This document shows positions 54,684 to 63,740 of a DNA stretch of 64,000 nt, one piece after another; position 1 is the stretch's first letter; each line of letters starts with the position of its first letter. Source of the stretch: Luteirhabdus pelagi (GTDB lineage Bacteria > Bacteroidota > Bacteroidia > Flavobacteriales > Flavobacteriaceae). The translations under genes were made by a program, and so were the position numbers. The stretch lies in contig NZ_JAECMS010000005.1 in NCBI RefSeq assembly GCF_016827595.1, positions 259,277 through 323,276 of the forward strand, in the 5' to 3' direction. The notes beneath the pieces were generated by a model. It was not told the DNA's origin. It saw only the letters and a list, made by a program, of their open reading frames with translations, and did no database searches.

Positions 54684-55310
54684 TTATGGAACTAAAATAT
54701 ATATGGCAATTCCTACGAAGACAATAATCTGAAGCCATTTCAAAAAAAGACCAATCGATTTGCTTCGCTTCAAAAAACTGGAAATATAACCAGCTAGCAG
54801 CGCAATTCCGCCAAAGACAAAAAACGACACCGCCATAAATGTAAGTCCCAACACATAGAATTGAAGTACCGTGTCGCCCTCTTTATTCCAAAGAAAAGCA
54901 GGAAAAAAGGCTAAAAAGAAAAGCATGACCTTGGGGTTGACTAGATTCATGGTTACCCCAATCCGAAAAAGCCTCGCATACGAAACTGATGTTTGGGGGG
55001 TCTCCCTTTTTTCGGTAATAGAAATACTAGCATCAGACCGAAAAACGCGATATGCCAAAAACAATAAGTAAATGGCTCCGAAAACTTTGATAGCATAAAA
55101 AATATTAGGTGAGGCAGTAATTATAGCTGAAATTCCAAATGCCAAAAGGGTCGTATGCACAATACAACCGCTAATAAGGCCTGCGGTAGTGGCTATTCCG
55201 CTTTTTACCCCATTGGTAAGCGATTGCGTTAATACATAAATATTATCAGGACCTGGCGAAATAGCCAAAACTAAGGTTGCAAGAGAAAAGGACAGTAGAT
55301 TCTCCCACAT
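54684..55310 (-). CDS. LysE family amino acid exporter
   Basis: A 208-residue LysE/RhtB translocator with about six helices. The N-terminal block AISPGPDNIYVLTQSL near residue 17 is the family signature. It would export an amino acid or related compound. It lies directly after pyrD (zero spacing at 55310/55311), so both are co-transcribed; the connection in function is not evident. Confidence 0.9.
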   Translation of the reverse strand: MWENLLSFSLATLVLAISPGPDNIYVLTQSLTNGVKSGIATTAGLISGCIVHTTLLAFGISAIITASPNIFYAIKVFGAIYLLFLAYRVFRSDASISITEKRETPQTSVSYARLFRIGVTMNLVNPKVMLFFLAFFPAFLWNKEGDTVLQFYVLGLTFMAVSFFVFGGIALLAGYISSFLKRSKSIGLFLKWLQIIVFVGIAIYILVP

Positions 55311-56330
55311 CTAACCTTCAGTTTTTAGAATGGCTTTATTGATGTCGCGTACCAAGGCTGGCCCTTCATAAATAAAACCTGTATATAGTTGCACAAGGCT
55401 TGCTCCTGCTTCCAGTTTTTCAAGCGCATCGTCCGCACTATGGATACCTCCTACCCCGATAATCGGAAAGGCGCCCTTGCTTTCGGTATGAAGAAAACGA
55501 ATAACTTCCGTTGAACGGTTGGTCAGGGGTTTTCCACTTAAACCTCCGGTTTCACCTTTATGCTCCGATTGTAAACCTTCCCGTGAAATGGTCGTGTTCG
55601 TGGCGATAACGCCATCTATTTTGGTATCCGTAACGATTGAGATGATATCGCGCAACTGACCTTCGGTAAGATCGGGTGCAATTTTCAGTAGAATAGATTT
55701 TGGTGACGGTTTTTCGCTATTTTTCTTTTTTAGGGTTTGAAGCAGTTTGGTTAACGGTTCCTTATCCTGAAGTGCCCGTAGATTTGGTGTATTGGGTGAA
55801 CTTACATTCACCACAAAATAATCGACATAATCAAACAATGCCTCAAAGCAGATTATATAATCATTTACGGCCTCTTCATTTGGAGTCACCTTATTCTTTC
55901 CAATATTCCCACCAATTAGTACATTTTTGTTTTTCTTCAAACGTGCTACTGCTGCTTCAACACCTTCATTATTGAACCCCATTCTGTTTATGATGGCCGT
56001 ATCTTTTGGAAGACGAAACAGCCGTTTTTTAGGATTTCCCGATTGTGGTTTTGGAGTAACGGTACCTATTTCAATAAAGCCAAAACCAAAATTTGAAAGC
56101 TCCTTGTAAAGTTTCGCATCCTTATCGAAGCCAGCTGCCAATCCGACCGGATTTGGAAAGGTAAGACCGAACACCTCCCGCTCTAGACGCTTATCCTTCA
56201 CCTGAAATTTACTTCTGAAGAAACCTCCAAGCCCCAACGAATGGGCAAAACGTACCAAGGAAAAGGTGAAATAATGCACTTTTTCTGGGTCGAAGTTGAA
56301 TAGAAACGGTCTAATAAGTTGCTTGTACAT
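55311..56330 (-). CDS. pyrD: Dihydroorotate dehydrogenase (quinone)
   Basis: A 339-residue class 2 dihydroorotate dehydrogenase (dihydroorotate to orotate with quinone, pyrimidine synthesis). [16 protein letters not shown] near residue 55, the catalytic Ser region [11 protein letters not shown] near residue 170 and [20 protein letters not shown] near residue 285 are complete. The N-terminal membrane-associating helices (residues 1-30) fit the quinone type. A -7 match (TATTTTTG) lies at 56357-56350 on the minus strand. Confidence 0.96.
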   Translation of the reverse strand: MYKQLIRPFLFNFDPEKVHYFTFSLVRFAHSLGLGGFFRSKFQVKDKRLEREVFGLTFPNPVGLAAGFDKDAKLYKELSNFGFGFIEIGTVTPKPQSGNPKKRLFRLPKDTAIINRMGFNNEGVEAAVARLKKNKNVLIGGNIGKNKVTPNEEAVNDYIICFEALFDYVDYFVVNVSSPNTPNLRALQDKEPLTKLLQTLKKKNSEKPSPKSILLKIAPDLTEGQLRDIISIVTDTKIDGVIATNTTISREGLQSEHKGETGGLSGKPLTNRSTEVIRFLHTESKGAFPIIGVGGIHSADDALEKLEAGASLVQLYTGFIYEGPALVRDINKAILKTEG

Positions 56331-56418
56331 GCGAAATAAAAATCTGCTGCAAAAATAGTATTAATGCGCTACATAGTTCTTTCGATTATTAGTTATTTTG
56401 TAGTACAAACTAAGATAT

Positions 56419-57654
56419 ATGATAGACAAACAACACCTTATAGATCGCTTTACCCGTTACGTAAAAGTAGATACCGAGAGCGATCCTGAAAGCGATAGCA
56501 CCCCGAGTACCGAAAAGCAATGGGATTTGGCCCATCAATTGGTAGCGGAACTTAAAGAGATAGGCTTGGAGGATGTTACCATAGACGAAAATGCCTATAT
56601 CATGGCGACGCTTCCCTCGAATATCGACAAGGAAGTTCCTGTAATTGGTTTTGTATCGCATTTCGATACCACGCCGGACTTTACGGGCAAAAATGTGAAT
56701 CCACAGGTTATCGAAAACTATGATGGTGGTGATATTGTTTTGAATGAAGCCGAAAATATCGTGTTGTCGCCTAAGGATTTTGATGAAATGTTGCAGTATA
56801 AAGGTCAGACGCTCATTACAACCGACGGAACCACCTTGTTGGGTGCAGACGATAAGGCCGGTATCGCAGAGATTGTTTCCGCCATGGAATATTTGGTGAA
56901 GCATCCCGAAATAAAACATGGGAAAATTCGCGTTGGCTTTACGCCCGATGAAGAAATAGGCCGTGGCGCGCATAAGTTTGACGTTGCGAAATTCGGTGCC
57001 GAATGGGCATATACCATGGACGGAAGTCAGATTGGTGAATTGGAATACGAAAACTTTAATGCTGCTGGTGCGGTGGTTAAGGTACAAGGGAAAATAGTAC
57101 ATCCCGGTTATGCGAAAGGAAAAATGGTGAATAGCATGTATATGGCCACCGATTTTATCAATTCGTTGCCGCGATTGGAAACACCTGAACACACGGAAGG
57201 TCGCGAAGGTTTTTTCCATTTATATAGTATTGAAGGTGAAGTGGACGGCACAAAGCTTCAATATATTATTCGCGATCATGACAAGGATCATTTTGAAGCA
57301 AGAAAGAAGATGATGCAGGAATTGGCAGATGAATTGAATGCGCAATATGAAAAAGAGGCGATAACAGTTGAAATCAAGGACCAATATTTCAATATGCGGG
57401 AAAAAATTGAACCTGTTATGCACATCGTCGATATTGCTGAAGAGGCCATGAAAAAGGCAGAAATCACACCCCTCATAAAACCGATTCGCGGTGGTACCGA
57501 TGGTTCGCAGTTAAGTTATATGGGCTTGCCGTGCCCAAACATTTTTGCGGGTGGCCATAACTTTCACGGTCGCTATGAATATGTACCTGTGGAAAGTATG
57601 TTGAAAGCGATTGAAGTAATCGTAAACATCGCGCAAATCACCGCCGAAAAATAA
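56419..57654 (+). CDS. pepT: Peptidase T
   Basis: A 411-residue M20 family tripeptide aminopeptidase. Zinc-binding and catalytic blocks: [11 protein letters not shown] near residue 77, [15 protein letters not shown] near 141, [12 protein letters not shown] near 175 and [19 protein letters not shown] near 358. Cytosolic release of N-terminal residues from tripeptides. It diverges from pyrD with an 88-base gap. Confidence 0.95.
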   Translation: MIDKQHLIDRFTRYVKVDTESDPESDSTPSTEKQWDLAHQLVAELKEIGLEDVTIDENAYIMATLPSNIDKEVPVIGFVSHFDTTPDFTGKNVNPQVIENYDGGDIVLNEAENIVLSPKDFDEMLQYKGQTLITTDGTTLLGADDKAGIAEIVSAMEYLVKHPEIKHGKIRVGFTPDEEIGRGAHKFDVAKFGAEWAYTMDGSQIGELEYENFNAAGAVVKVQGKIVHPGYAKGKMVNSMYMATDFINSLPRLETPEHTEGREGFFHLYSIEGEVDGTKLQYIIRDHDKDHFEARKKMMQELADELNAQYEKEAITVEIKDQYFNMREKIEPVMHIVDIAEEAMKKAEITPLIKPIRGGTDGSQLSYMGLPCPNIFAGGHNFHGRYEYVPVESMLKAIEVIVNIAQITAEK

Positions 57655-57733
57655 TTGGTGAAACTTGAACTTTCCTGATACAACCAACTGAAAAAAGATG
57701 TTTCTTTGGAACCTTTAAAAAGCTCCTTATAAC

Positions 57734-58300
57734 ATGAAACAACTCTTTTTGGCGTTTTCCATTTTGGGTTCGCTATTTTGCCAGGCACAGGATGCCGAAA
57801 CGGCGCCAGATGCTTCCAATCGTAAACATGAAGTACGAATTGATGCAACTGAAGCCATAGCCATTCCGAATATCGAAATAAATTATGAATACATCATTAG
57901 CCGATATTCTGGTTTTGGAGCTGCGATAAGTGTAGGTTTTTCAGACGATTATTATCACAATCAAAAATTTGCATTTACCCCGTATTACCGGCAATACTTT
58001 TTGAATAAAAAAGAATACGGTGCGCGTGGTCTTTTTGCAGAGGGATTGTTGCAAGCTACTGTAGGAAATACGTACAACGATGACTTTTATTATACTATTG
58101 AAGGCGAGTATATAGAGGAATCCGATACTAATGATTGGTTTAATTTCGGAATTGGATTTGCTGTGGGGCAAAAATGGGTAAGCAATAACGGCTTTGTATT
58201 CGAAATAAGCCTCGGTGGTGGTCGCTATTTAATTAATGATGACGATGCACCAGAAGCATTTTTCCGAGGAGGTATCTTAGTGGGATATCGCATTTTCTAA
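57734..58300 (+). CDS. Hypothetical outer membrane barrel-like protein (DUF3575-like)
   Basis: A 188-residue protein with a signal peptide (CQAQ near residue 19) and alternating strands with aromatic residues, ending in GGILVGYRIF, typical of a small outer membrane barrel. The middle contains FTPYYRQYFLNKKEYGARG, a landmark often found in DUF3575-like proteins. Function unknown. It has its own terminator. Confidence 0.7.
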   Translation: MKQLFLAFSILGSLFCQAQDAETAPDASNRKHEVRIDATEAIAIPNIEINYEYIISRYSGFGAAISVGFSDDYYHNQKFAFTPYYRQYFLNKKEYGARGLFAEGLLQATVGNTYNDDFYYTIEGEYIEESDTNDWFNFGIGFAVGQKWVSNNGFVFEISLGGGRYLINDDDAPEAFFRGGILVGYRIF

Positions 58301-58323
58301 CTTTGAAATACTATCATAAAAAA

Positions 58324-58345
58324 AGCCCGACGAATTCGTCGGGCT
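58324..58345. terminator. Bidirectional terminator between the barrel-like gene and yajC
   Basis: AGCCCGACGAA (58324-58334) is the exact complement of TTCGTCGGGCT (58335-58345), a perfect palindrome around GAATTC with A and T runs on the two sides. Confidence 0.93.
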
Positions 58346-58369
58346 TTTTTGTTTGTATAGGAACAACCT

Positions 58370-58666
58370 TTACTTCTTCTCAGATTTTACAGGCTTGTTC
58401 AGTTTTTCCGTAAGTTCCATAGAAAGCGAGGAGCGCTCGAACTTCATTTTACCTGCGTTGGTTTCCAACATACACGTATCGTCGTTGTCATGAAGTTGGA
58501 CAATCTTTCCGTGAAGACCACTTTTGGTCACCACCCGATCGCCTACCTTGATTTCCTGAGAGAACTTTTTTTCCTGTTTTTGACGTTTCATTTGTGGACG
58601 TATCAGAAAAAGATACATTACCACAAACAATAAAATTATAGGTAAAAAGCCTTGAATCTGTTCCAT
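58370..58666 (-). CDS. yajC: Preprotein translocase subunit YajC
   Basis: A 98-residue protein with one N-terminal membrane helix (about residues 5-23) and the block RPQMKRQKQEKKF, followed by VGDRVVTKSGLHGKIV near residue 41. It is an accessory of the Sec translocon. Located 12 bases after the DUF1573 gene in the same orientation. Confidence 0.95.
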   Translation of the reverse strand: MEQIQGFLPIILLFVVMYLFLIRPQMKRQKQEKKFSQEIKVGDRVVTKSGLHGKIVQLHDNDDTCMLETNAGKMKFERSSLSMELTEKLNKPVKSEKK

Positions 58667-58677
58667 TTAGGAGTGTC

Positions 58678-59163
58678 TTATTTTGAATTTGTTTGAAGCA
58701 TGTTACCGCCTTGGGCACCATCCTTAGGATTTACAAACGCTTTAATATTTACGGTTTCCTTACCGTTCTTGGTGTTTGTAGTTATGGTTACGGTTTTGCT
58801 AACCTGGTTTTTACCACTTCCGTTGAACTTCACCAACAATTCACCTTCTTCACCTGGAGCAACAGGCTCTTTCGTGTACTCAGGTACAGTACATCCACAG
58901 CTACTTTTCGCGTTTACGATCATAAGAGGAGCATCTCCAGTATTTGTAAACTTGAATACTGTTTCAACAGCAGTTCCTTGTTCGATAGTTCCGAAGTCAT
59001 GAACCTTCTTATCGAATTCCATTACTGGCATTTTAGTAGCATCGGCATCGCGTTCGGCAGCAGCGGCTACATTTTCTTCATTCACCTTATCGGCAGCGTT
59101 TTCCTTGCACGATACAAATGCTAAGGCTGAAAAAACGGCTACCATCAAAATTGATTTTTTCAT
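58678..59163 (-). CDS. DUF1573 lipoprotein
   Basis: A 161-residue lipoprotein (lipobox FVSC, Cys at residue 19). DUF1573 is recognised by the FDKKVHDFGTIEQGT segment near residue 49 and SSCGCTVPEY near residue 87. An immunoglobulin-like domain of unknown role in Bacteroidota. It probably shares transcription with yajC. Confidence 0.92.
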   Translation of the reverse strand: MKKSILMVAVFSALAFVSCKENAADKVNEENVAAAAERDADATKMPVMEFDKKVHDFGTIEQGTAVETVFKFTNTGDAPLMIVNAKSSCGCTVPEYTKEPVAPGEEGELLVKFNGSGKNQVSKTVTITTNTKNGKETVNIKAFVNPKDGAQGGNMLQTNSK

Positions 59164-59212
59164 AGTATTTATTTTACGATTAAGCGGCGCTAATGTAAGG
59201 ATTTTTTTGCTC

Positions 59213-60157
59213 TTATCGAAGACCCCTACCCATTTTGTTTAGTTTCCCATCCTTGGTATACTCCTTCACCAATTTATCAAGAATACCGTTGATAAAGATA
59301 CTACTCTTAGGGGTAGAGTATTCTTTCGCAACCTCAAGGTATTCGTTAATACTGGCACGAACAGGAATAGAAGGAAAATATAGGAACTCAGATATCCCCA
59401 TTTTAAGGATAATCATATCGATTTCAGCGATACGCTCCTTATCCCAATTAGGTGTTTTTCCATCGATTTCCTCAGTCAGTTTTTCGTTGTTCAGAATAAC
59501 CTTTCGTAATAGCGTAAGGGCAAATTCGCGGTCATCATCATTTTTATACACATCGGGAAGCACAAGGCTGTGTGCATTCTTTGGAGAAATCTTCCCGAGC
59601 AACTTCATGATAGCGGTATTCACCATCGGAAAGTCATCGGCCCAGGTAAGTCGTGTATCTTCAATATAGTCGTAGAGCTTGTCATTCGGTGCAACGACAT
59701 TCTTATAAAACTTTGCAACGATATTACGATCTTCTTGCAAGGTAGGGTTGGACAATTCTAAATATTCCTTATACCACTCCTTTTCGCGTAACTCCTTAAA
59801 CAATAAGCTCACGTATTCATCGTCGCGTTCCCAGTTATTCAACTTCTTGTTTTTAAGAAATTCCTGAAGATCCTGATGATCGGCCAGCAACTGAATGGCT
59901 TTGTTATCGATGAAATTCCGGCTCGGATTTTTATCTTCTTGGGTAGCCAGATGCTTTTGTTTCGATTTGTTTAAAAAGTTTTCGGCATGGTTACGAACCT
60001 CTACGAGCAATTGCAATTGTAAGGCATATAAATCCTGTAATTGTTCCAAGCTGTAACGTAAAAATTTTTCCTGCTTATCCAGGTCGAGGTGTTCACTTTG
60101 AAAAAAGGCGTAGATAGATTGTAAAACCTTTACCCTGATATGTCTTCTTGTAAGCAT
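59213..60157 (-). CDS. nusB: Transcription antitermination protein NusB, long form
   Basis: A 314-residue protein, twice the usual length of NusB. The C-terminal part with SPKNAHSLVLPD and the final helices IDMIILKMGISEFLYFPSIPVRASINEYLEVAKEYST-type region are the NusB domain, here from about residue 190; the N-terminal half is helical and unlike the E. coli protein but starts with RRHIRVKVLQSIYAF. Long forms are known in Bacteroidota. It binds boxA RNA with S10. A -7 element and a hairpin lie just before it. Confidence 0.88.
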   Translation of the reverse strand: MLTRRHIRVKVLQSIYAFFQSEHLDLDKQEKFLRYSLEQLQDLYALQLQLLVEVRNHAENFLNKSKQKHLATQEDKNPSRNFIDNKAIQLLADHQDLQEFLKNKKLNNWERDDEYVSLLFKELREKEWYKEYLELSNPTLQEDRNIVAKFYKNVVAPNDKLYDYIEDTRLTWADDFPMVNTAIMKLLGKISPKNAHSLVLPDVYKNDDDREFALTLLRKVILNNEKLTEEIDGKTPNWDKERIAEIDMIILKMGISEFLYFPSIPVRASINEYLEVAKEYSTPKSSIFINGILDKLVKEYTKDGKLNKMGRGLR

Positions 60158-60181
60158 AGACTATTGAAAAGAACCGTTAAA

Positions 60182-60210
60182 AAACAACGCACAAGGAGTG
60201 ACCCTGTGCG
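60182..60210 (-). terminator. Terminator-like hairpin between leucine dehydrogenase and nusB genes
   Basis: On the minus strand CGCACAGGG (60210-60202) pairs with CCTTGTGCG (60196-60188), with one G-T pair and a five-base loop, then TTGTTTTTT. It may end the dehydrogenase transcript. It sits directly downstream of a -7 element (TATATTTG at 60221-60214), so it would also be at the start of the nusB message. Confidence 0.7.
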
Positions 60211-60213
60211 CTG

Positions 60214-60221
60214 CAAATATA
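60214..60221 (-). promoter_or_regulatory. -7 element before nusB
   Basis: TATATTTG on the minus strand, a full match to TAnnTTTG. No TTG at the usual spacing is visible. The predicted start lies at the beginning of the hairpin at 60210. Confidence 0.5.
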
Positions 60222-60246
60222 CTATTTCAGAATCGTTATTGAAACC

Positions 60247-61344
60247 TTACTTTTCGTTTTTTCTGGCATCGATTCTTGACTGCGCAATATTGAAAGCTGC
60301 CTGATGTGTTGTAATATCATTGCTATCAGCATGCTTCAAAATCTCTAAGGTAGTATTATAGATATTTTCGGTCTTGCGAATGATTTCCTTCTTACCGTAA
60401 TCTTCCAATTCCGCATACACATTAATAATTCCACCAGCATTGATCAAGAAATCAGGAGCGTAAACAATCCCTTTTTCCTGAAGCAATTTACCATGCTTCT
60501 GCTCTTCCGCCAACTGATTGTTCGCCGCGCCAGCAATTACCTTTGCTTTCAATTGATCGATCGTAATATCATTCACGGTAGCTCCTAACGCACAAGGTGC
60601 GTAAATATCCATTTCTTCACCATAAAGATTATTCCCACCGTAAATTTCTACGCTATACTTATCGCGTACTTCGGCCAAACGGTCTTGATTGATATCTGCA
60701 ATAAATACTCTTGCGCCTTCGTTGGAAAGGTGTTCGACCAATGCTTCACCTACATTTCCAATACCCTGAACATATACGGTACGGTCTTCCAAGACATCAC
60801 TTCCAAAAGCATGCTTGGCAGCAGCCTTCATTCCCATAAACACACCATAAGCAGTGATTGGAGAAGGATTGCCGGCACCCCCTTTTTCTTCCGAGATTCC
60901 CGTAACATAAGGTGTTACCGTTCGCACAAGGTCCATATCGGACGTTTCCATCCCAACATCCTCTGCAGTGATATATTTTCCGTTTAGTGAGTGCACAAAC
61001 TCCCCAAAACGCTTCATCAGCTCTGGGGTCTTTTGGGTTCTAGCATCGCCGATTATAACGGCTTTCCCGCCACCCAAGTTTAAGCCTGTGATTGCAGACT
61101 TATATGTCATTCCCCGGCTTAATCGCAACACATCGTTTAAAGCTTCCCATTCACTGGTATATTGCCACATACGAGTACCGCCCAAGGCAGGTCCCAAAAC
61201 CGTATTGTGAATCCCGATTATTGCTTTTAATCCTGTATCTTTGTCGTTGCAGAAAACGATCTGCTCATGGTCATCGAATGAAAGTTGACCAAAAACCGGA
61301 TCTTGTTTCTGAAGTTCTTTCGCGTTAACTACTTCTGTCATCAT
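60247..61344 (-). CDS. Leucine/glutamate-type amino acid dehydrogenase
   Basis: A 365-residue Glu/Leu/Phe/Val dehydrogenase. The catalytic Lys is in GLNLGGGKAVIIGDA near residue 88 (GGGKAV) and the NAD loop is QGIGNVGEAL near residue 195. The size and the GAANNQLAEEQ segment suggest a leucine or valine dehydrogenase rather than glutamate dehydrogenase. It catalyses reversible oxidative deamination of the branched-chain amino acid. A good promoter lies at 61380-61410. Confidence 0.9.
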   Translation of the reverse strand: MMTEVVNAKELQKQDPVFGQLSFDDHEQIVFCNDKDTGLKAIIGIHNTVLGPALGGTRMWQYTSEWEALNDVLRLSRGMTYKSAITGLNLGGGKAVIIGDARTQKTPELMKRFGEFVHSLNGKYITAEDVGMETSDMDLVRTVTPYVTGISEEKGGAGNPSPITAYGVFMGMKAAAKHAFGSDVLEDRTVYVQGIGNVGEALVEHLSNEGARVFIADINQDRLAEVRDKYSVEIYGGNNLYGEEMDIYAPCALGATVNDITIDQLKAKVIAGAANNQLAEEQKHGKLLQEKGIVYAPDFLINAGGIINVYAELEDYGKKEIIRKTENIYNTTLEILKHADSNDITTHQAAFNIAQSRIDARKNEK

Positions 61345-61379
61345 ACGTTACAAATTATGCATTCCATAAAATGGAGGTG

Positions 61380-61410
61380 CAAAAATAGCGGTTTGGTGAC
61401 ATTCGTACAA
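61380..61410 (-). promoter_or_regulatory. Promoter of the amino acid dehydrogenase
   Basis: On the minus strand TTG (61410-61408), 20 bases of spacing, and TATTTTTG (61387-61380) match the consensus. The start codon at 61344 lies about 30 bases downstream of the predicted start. Confidence 0.75.
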
Positions 61411-61460
61411 AGAATTTCAAGTTAAAGTATCAATTTGTTAATAATTTCCTGTCCGCCTTC

Positions 61461-63215
61461 ATGAAAGAACTAAAGTACCTCAACAAATATTTCAGAAAAT
61501 ACTGGGGACGCTTGCTATTAGGCCTTCTCATTACCATCGCAGCCTCTATTTTCAAAATAGTCGTTCCGAAGGTTATTGGTGATTCGGTAGATGTCGTGCG
61601 ACAATATTTGGACGGTACCATCACTGACCTTGAGGTGGTGAAATCGGAGCTTTTAGAGGATATTCTCTGGATTCTCGGCGCGGCGCTGTTGGCTGCTTTC
61701 TTCACCTTCATTATGCGACAAACAATTATTGTGGTTTCTCGTTATATCGAATACGATTTGAAGAATGAGGTTTTTCAGCAGTATGAGCGACTTTCCTTAG
61801 CATTCTACAAGCAAAACAGAACGGGCGACTTGATGAACCGTATTAGCGAGGATGTTTCAAAGGTTCGTCTATATGTAGGACCAGCGGTTATGTACAGTAC
61901 CACGACGATTACTTTATTTATCGTAGCCATTTCGTATATGTTCTATATCGCTCCTACGCTTACGCTTTACGCGGTAGCTCCCTTACCAATTTTATCGATA
62001 GCGATTTATAGGCTAAGTGTAGCCATTAATAAGCGAAGTACGATTGTGCAGCAGTATCTATCGAAGCTTACGTCTTATACCCAGGAAAGTTTTAGCGGAG
62101 TGGCAGTCATTAAGGCGTATGGTATCGAACCAAGAACCAATAGAGGGTTTGAAGACCTTGCCGAGCAAAGTCGTGAAAAGAACATTGATTTGGCCAAGGT
62201 TCAGGCATTATTCTTCCCCTTAATGATTTTATTGATCGGCGTTAGTAATATTTTGGTGATCTACATAGGCGGCTTGCAATATATTAATGGTACTATCGAT
62301 TTTGGTACTATCGTAGAATTTTTGATTTATGTGAATATGCTCACTTGGCCCGTCGCAATCGTCGGATGGGTTAGTAGTATGGTACAGCAGGCTGAAGCTT
62401 CCCAAAAACGAATTAATGAGTTTTTGAATCATGTGCCTACCGTTCAGAATAAAGTGGAAGCACCTACTGAAATCAGCGGTCAGATACGTTTTGAAAACGT
62501 TACTTTCACCTATCCTGATACCAATATTACCGCCTTAAAAGGACTTTCCTTTAGCATCAATCCTGGTGAAACCTTATCGATTATTGGACATACCGGTGCT
62601 GGAAAATCGACGATTCTGGAATTAATAGGACGCTTGTACGATATTGAAGAAGGGCAGATTTTAATCGATGGCAAACCGATCACCGAAATGAATTTAGAAA
62701 GTCTCCGCAGCAGTATTGGTTATGTGCCCCAGGATGCGTTTTTGTTCTCTGAATCTATTAAAGACAACATTCGCTTCGGGAAAGAAACAGCTTCCGAACA
62801 AGAAGTAATCGAAGCAGCCAAGCGTGCGGCCGTTCACGACAATATCGTCGGTTTCAGTAAAGGGTACGATACAGTTCTGGGCGAACGGGGCATCACCTTA
62901 AGCGGCGGACAAAAACAACGGGTTTCTATTGCTAGAGCAATCATAAAGGATCCCTCTATTTTGTTGTTCGACGATTGCCTTTCAGCAGTGGATACCGAAA
63001 CAGAGGAGGAAATCCTTCAAAACCTGCATGAGATTTCACAGGACAAAACCACTATTATTGTAAGTCACCGTGTTTCTTCAGCAAAAAACGCAGACCACAT
63101 CATCGTTTTGGATGAAGGAACTATCATTCAGCGTGGCACCCATTCTGAATTGATCCAACAGCAAGGCTATTACAAGGAACTGTATGAAAAGCAGCTGTCG
63201 GAAAAAGAAATGTAA
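61461..63215 (+). CDS. ABC transporter, fused permease and ATPase (exporter type)
   Basis: A 584-residue half transporter. Six membrane helices (about residues 15-310) precede an ATPase with Walker A GHTGAGKST near residue 376, the signature LSGGQKQRVSIARAI near residue 478 and Walker B LLFDDCLSAVD near residue 500. It acts as a homodimer or heterodimer; the exported substrate is unknown (lipid or drug type is common). It starts 116 bases from the start of the amino acid dehydrogenase. Confidence 0.93.
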   Translation: MKELKYLNKYFRKYWGRLLLGLLITIAASIFKIVVPKVIGDSVDVVRQYLDGTITDLEVVKSELLEDILWILGAALLAAFFTFIMRQTIIVVSRYIEYDLKNEVFQQYERLSLAFYKQNRTGDLMNRISEDVSKVRLYVGPAVMYSTTTITLFIVAISYMFYIAPTLTLYAVAPLPILSIAIYRLSVAINKRSTIVQQYLSKLTSYTQESFSGVAVIKAYGIEPRTNRGFEDLAEQSREKNIDLAKVQALFFPLMILLIGVSNILVIYIGGLQYINGTIDFGTIVEFLIYVNMLTWPVAIVGWVSSMVQQAEASQKRINEFLNHVPTVQNKVEAPTEISGQIRFENVTFTYPDTNITALKGLSFSINPGETLSIIGHTGAGKSTILELIGRLYDIEEGQILIDGKPITEMNLESLRSSIGYVPQDAFLFSESIKDNIRFGKETASEQEVIEAAKRAAVHDNIVGFSKGYDTVLGERGITLSGGQKQRVSIARAIIKDPSILLFDDCLSAVDTETEEEILQNLHEISQDKTTIIVSHRVSSAKNADHIIVLDEGTIIQRGTHSELIQQQGYYKELYEKQLSEKEM

Positions 63216-63278
63216 CTTTATTTGCCTTATTAGCATTTTTTTTAGATTTTTGGCACAACTGTAACCTAAACTAACACA

Positions 63279-63665
63279 ATGAGCGATCAGAATACGATGG
63301 AGAGAGACGAAATTTTCTCAAAAGTGATGCGTGCGGGACGACGCACTTATTTTTTTGATGTACGCGAAACACGAGCGGGCGATTATTACCTAACGATTAC
63401 GGAAAGTAAAAAGTTTACGAACGACGATGGATCTTACCACTACAAAAAGCATAAGATTTATTTATACAAAGAAGACTTCGCAGATTTCCGTGATAACTTA
63501 GAAGAAATGACCGATTACATCGTAAATGAAAAAGGTGAAGAGGTTATCAGCGAACGTCACCAAAAGGACTATCAACCTGAAAACAACTATTCGGACGAAC
63601 AAAGCAACGGTGAAAGCAGCGGTTCTGCCAACGAATTTACCGATATCGATTTCGATGATATATAA
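63279..63665 (+). CDS. DUF3276 (PUR-alpha-like) nucleic-acid-binding protein
   Basis: A 128-residue protein of the DUF3276 family typical of Bacteroidota. The PUR-like block RAGRRTYFFDVRETRAGDYYLTI and ITESKKF near residue 36, with KIYLYKEDF, is clear; the C-terminus is acidic and disordered. It probably binds RNA or single-stranded DNA. It ends before a terminator. Confidence 0.9.
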   Translation: MSDQNTMERDEIFSKVMRAGRRTYFFDVRETRAGDYYLTITESKKFTNDDGSYHYKKHKIYLYKEDFADFRDNLEEMTDYIVNEKGEEVISERHQKDYQPENNYSDEQSNGESSGSANEFTDIDFDDI

Positions 63666-63690
63666 GGTCTTTATCCAATAAAATTTTGAA

Positions 63691-63716
63691 AACCGTCCAA
63701 ATCTTTGGGCGGTTTT
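63691..63716 (+). terminator. Intrinsic terminator after the DUF3276 gene
   Basis: AACCGTCCAAA (63691-63701) pairs with TTTGGGCGGTT (63704-63714) with one G-T pair, then a T run. Confidence 0.88.
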
Positions 63717-63740
63717 TTATTTTTATACAAAATTGAATTC

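Noticed and set aside
56410-57219. Long antisense open frame (269 residues) opposite pepT
   Set aside because: It lies wholly within the coding region of pepT, which has all catalytic motifs; the antisense translation has no recognisable domain and is rich in Phe, His and Ile as expected of a shadow frame.
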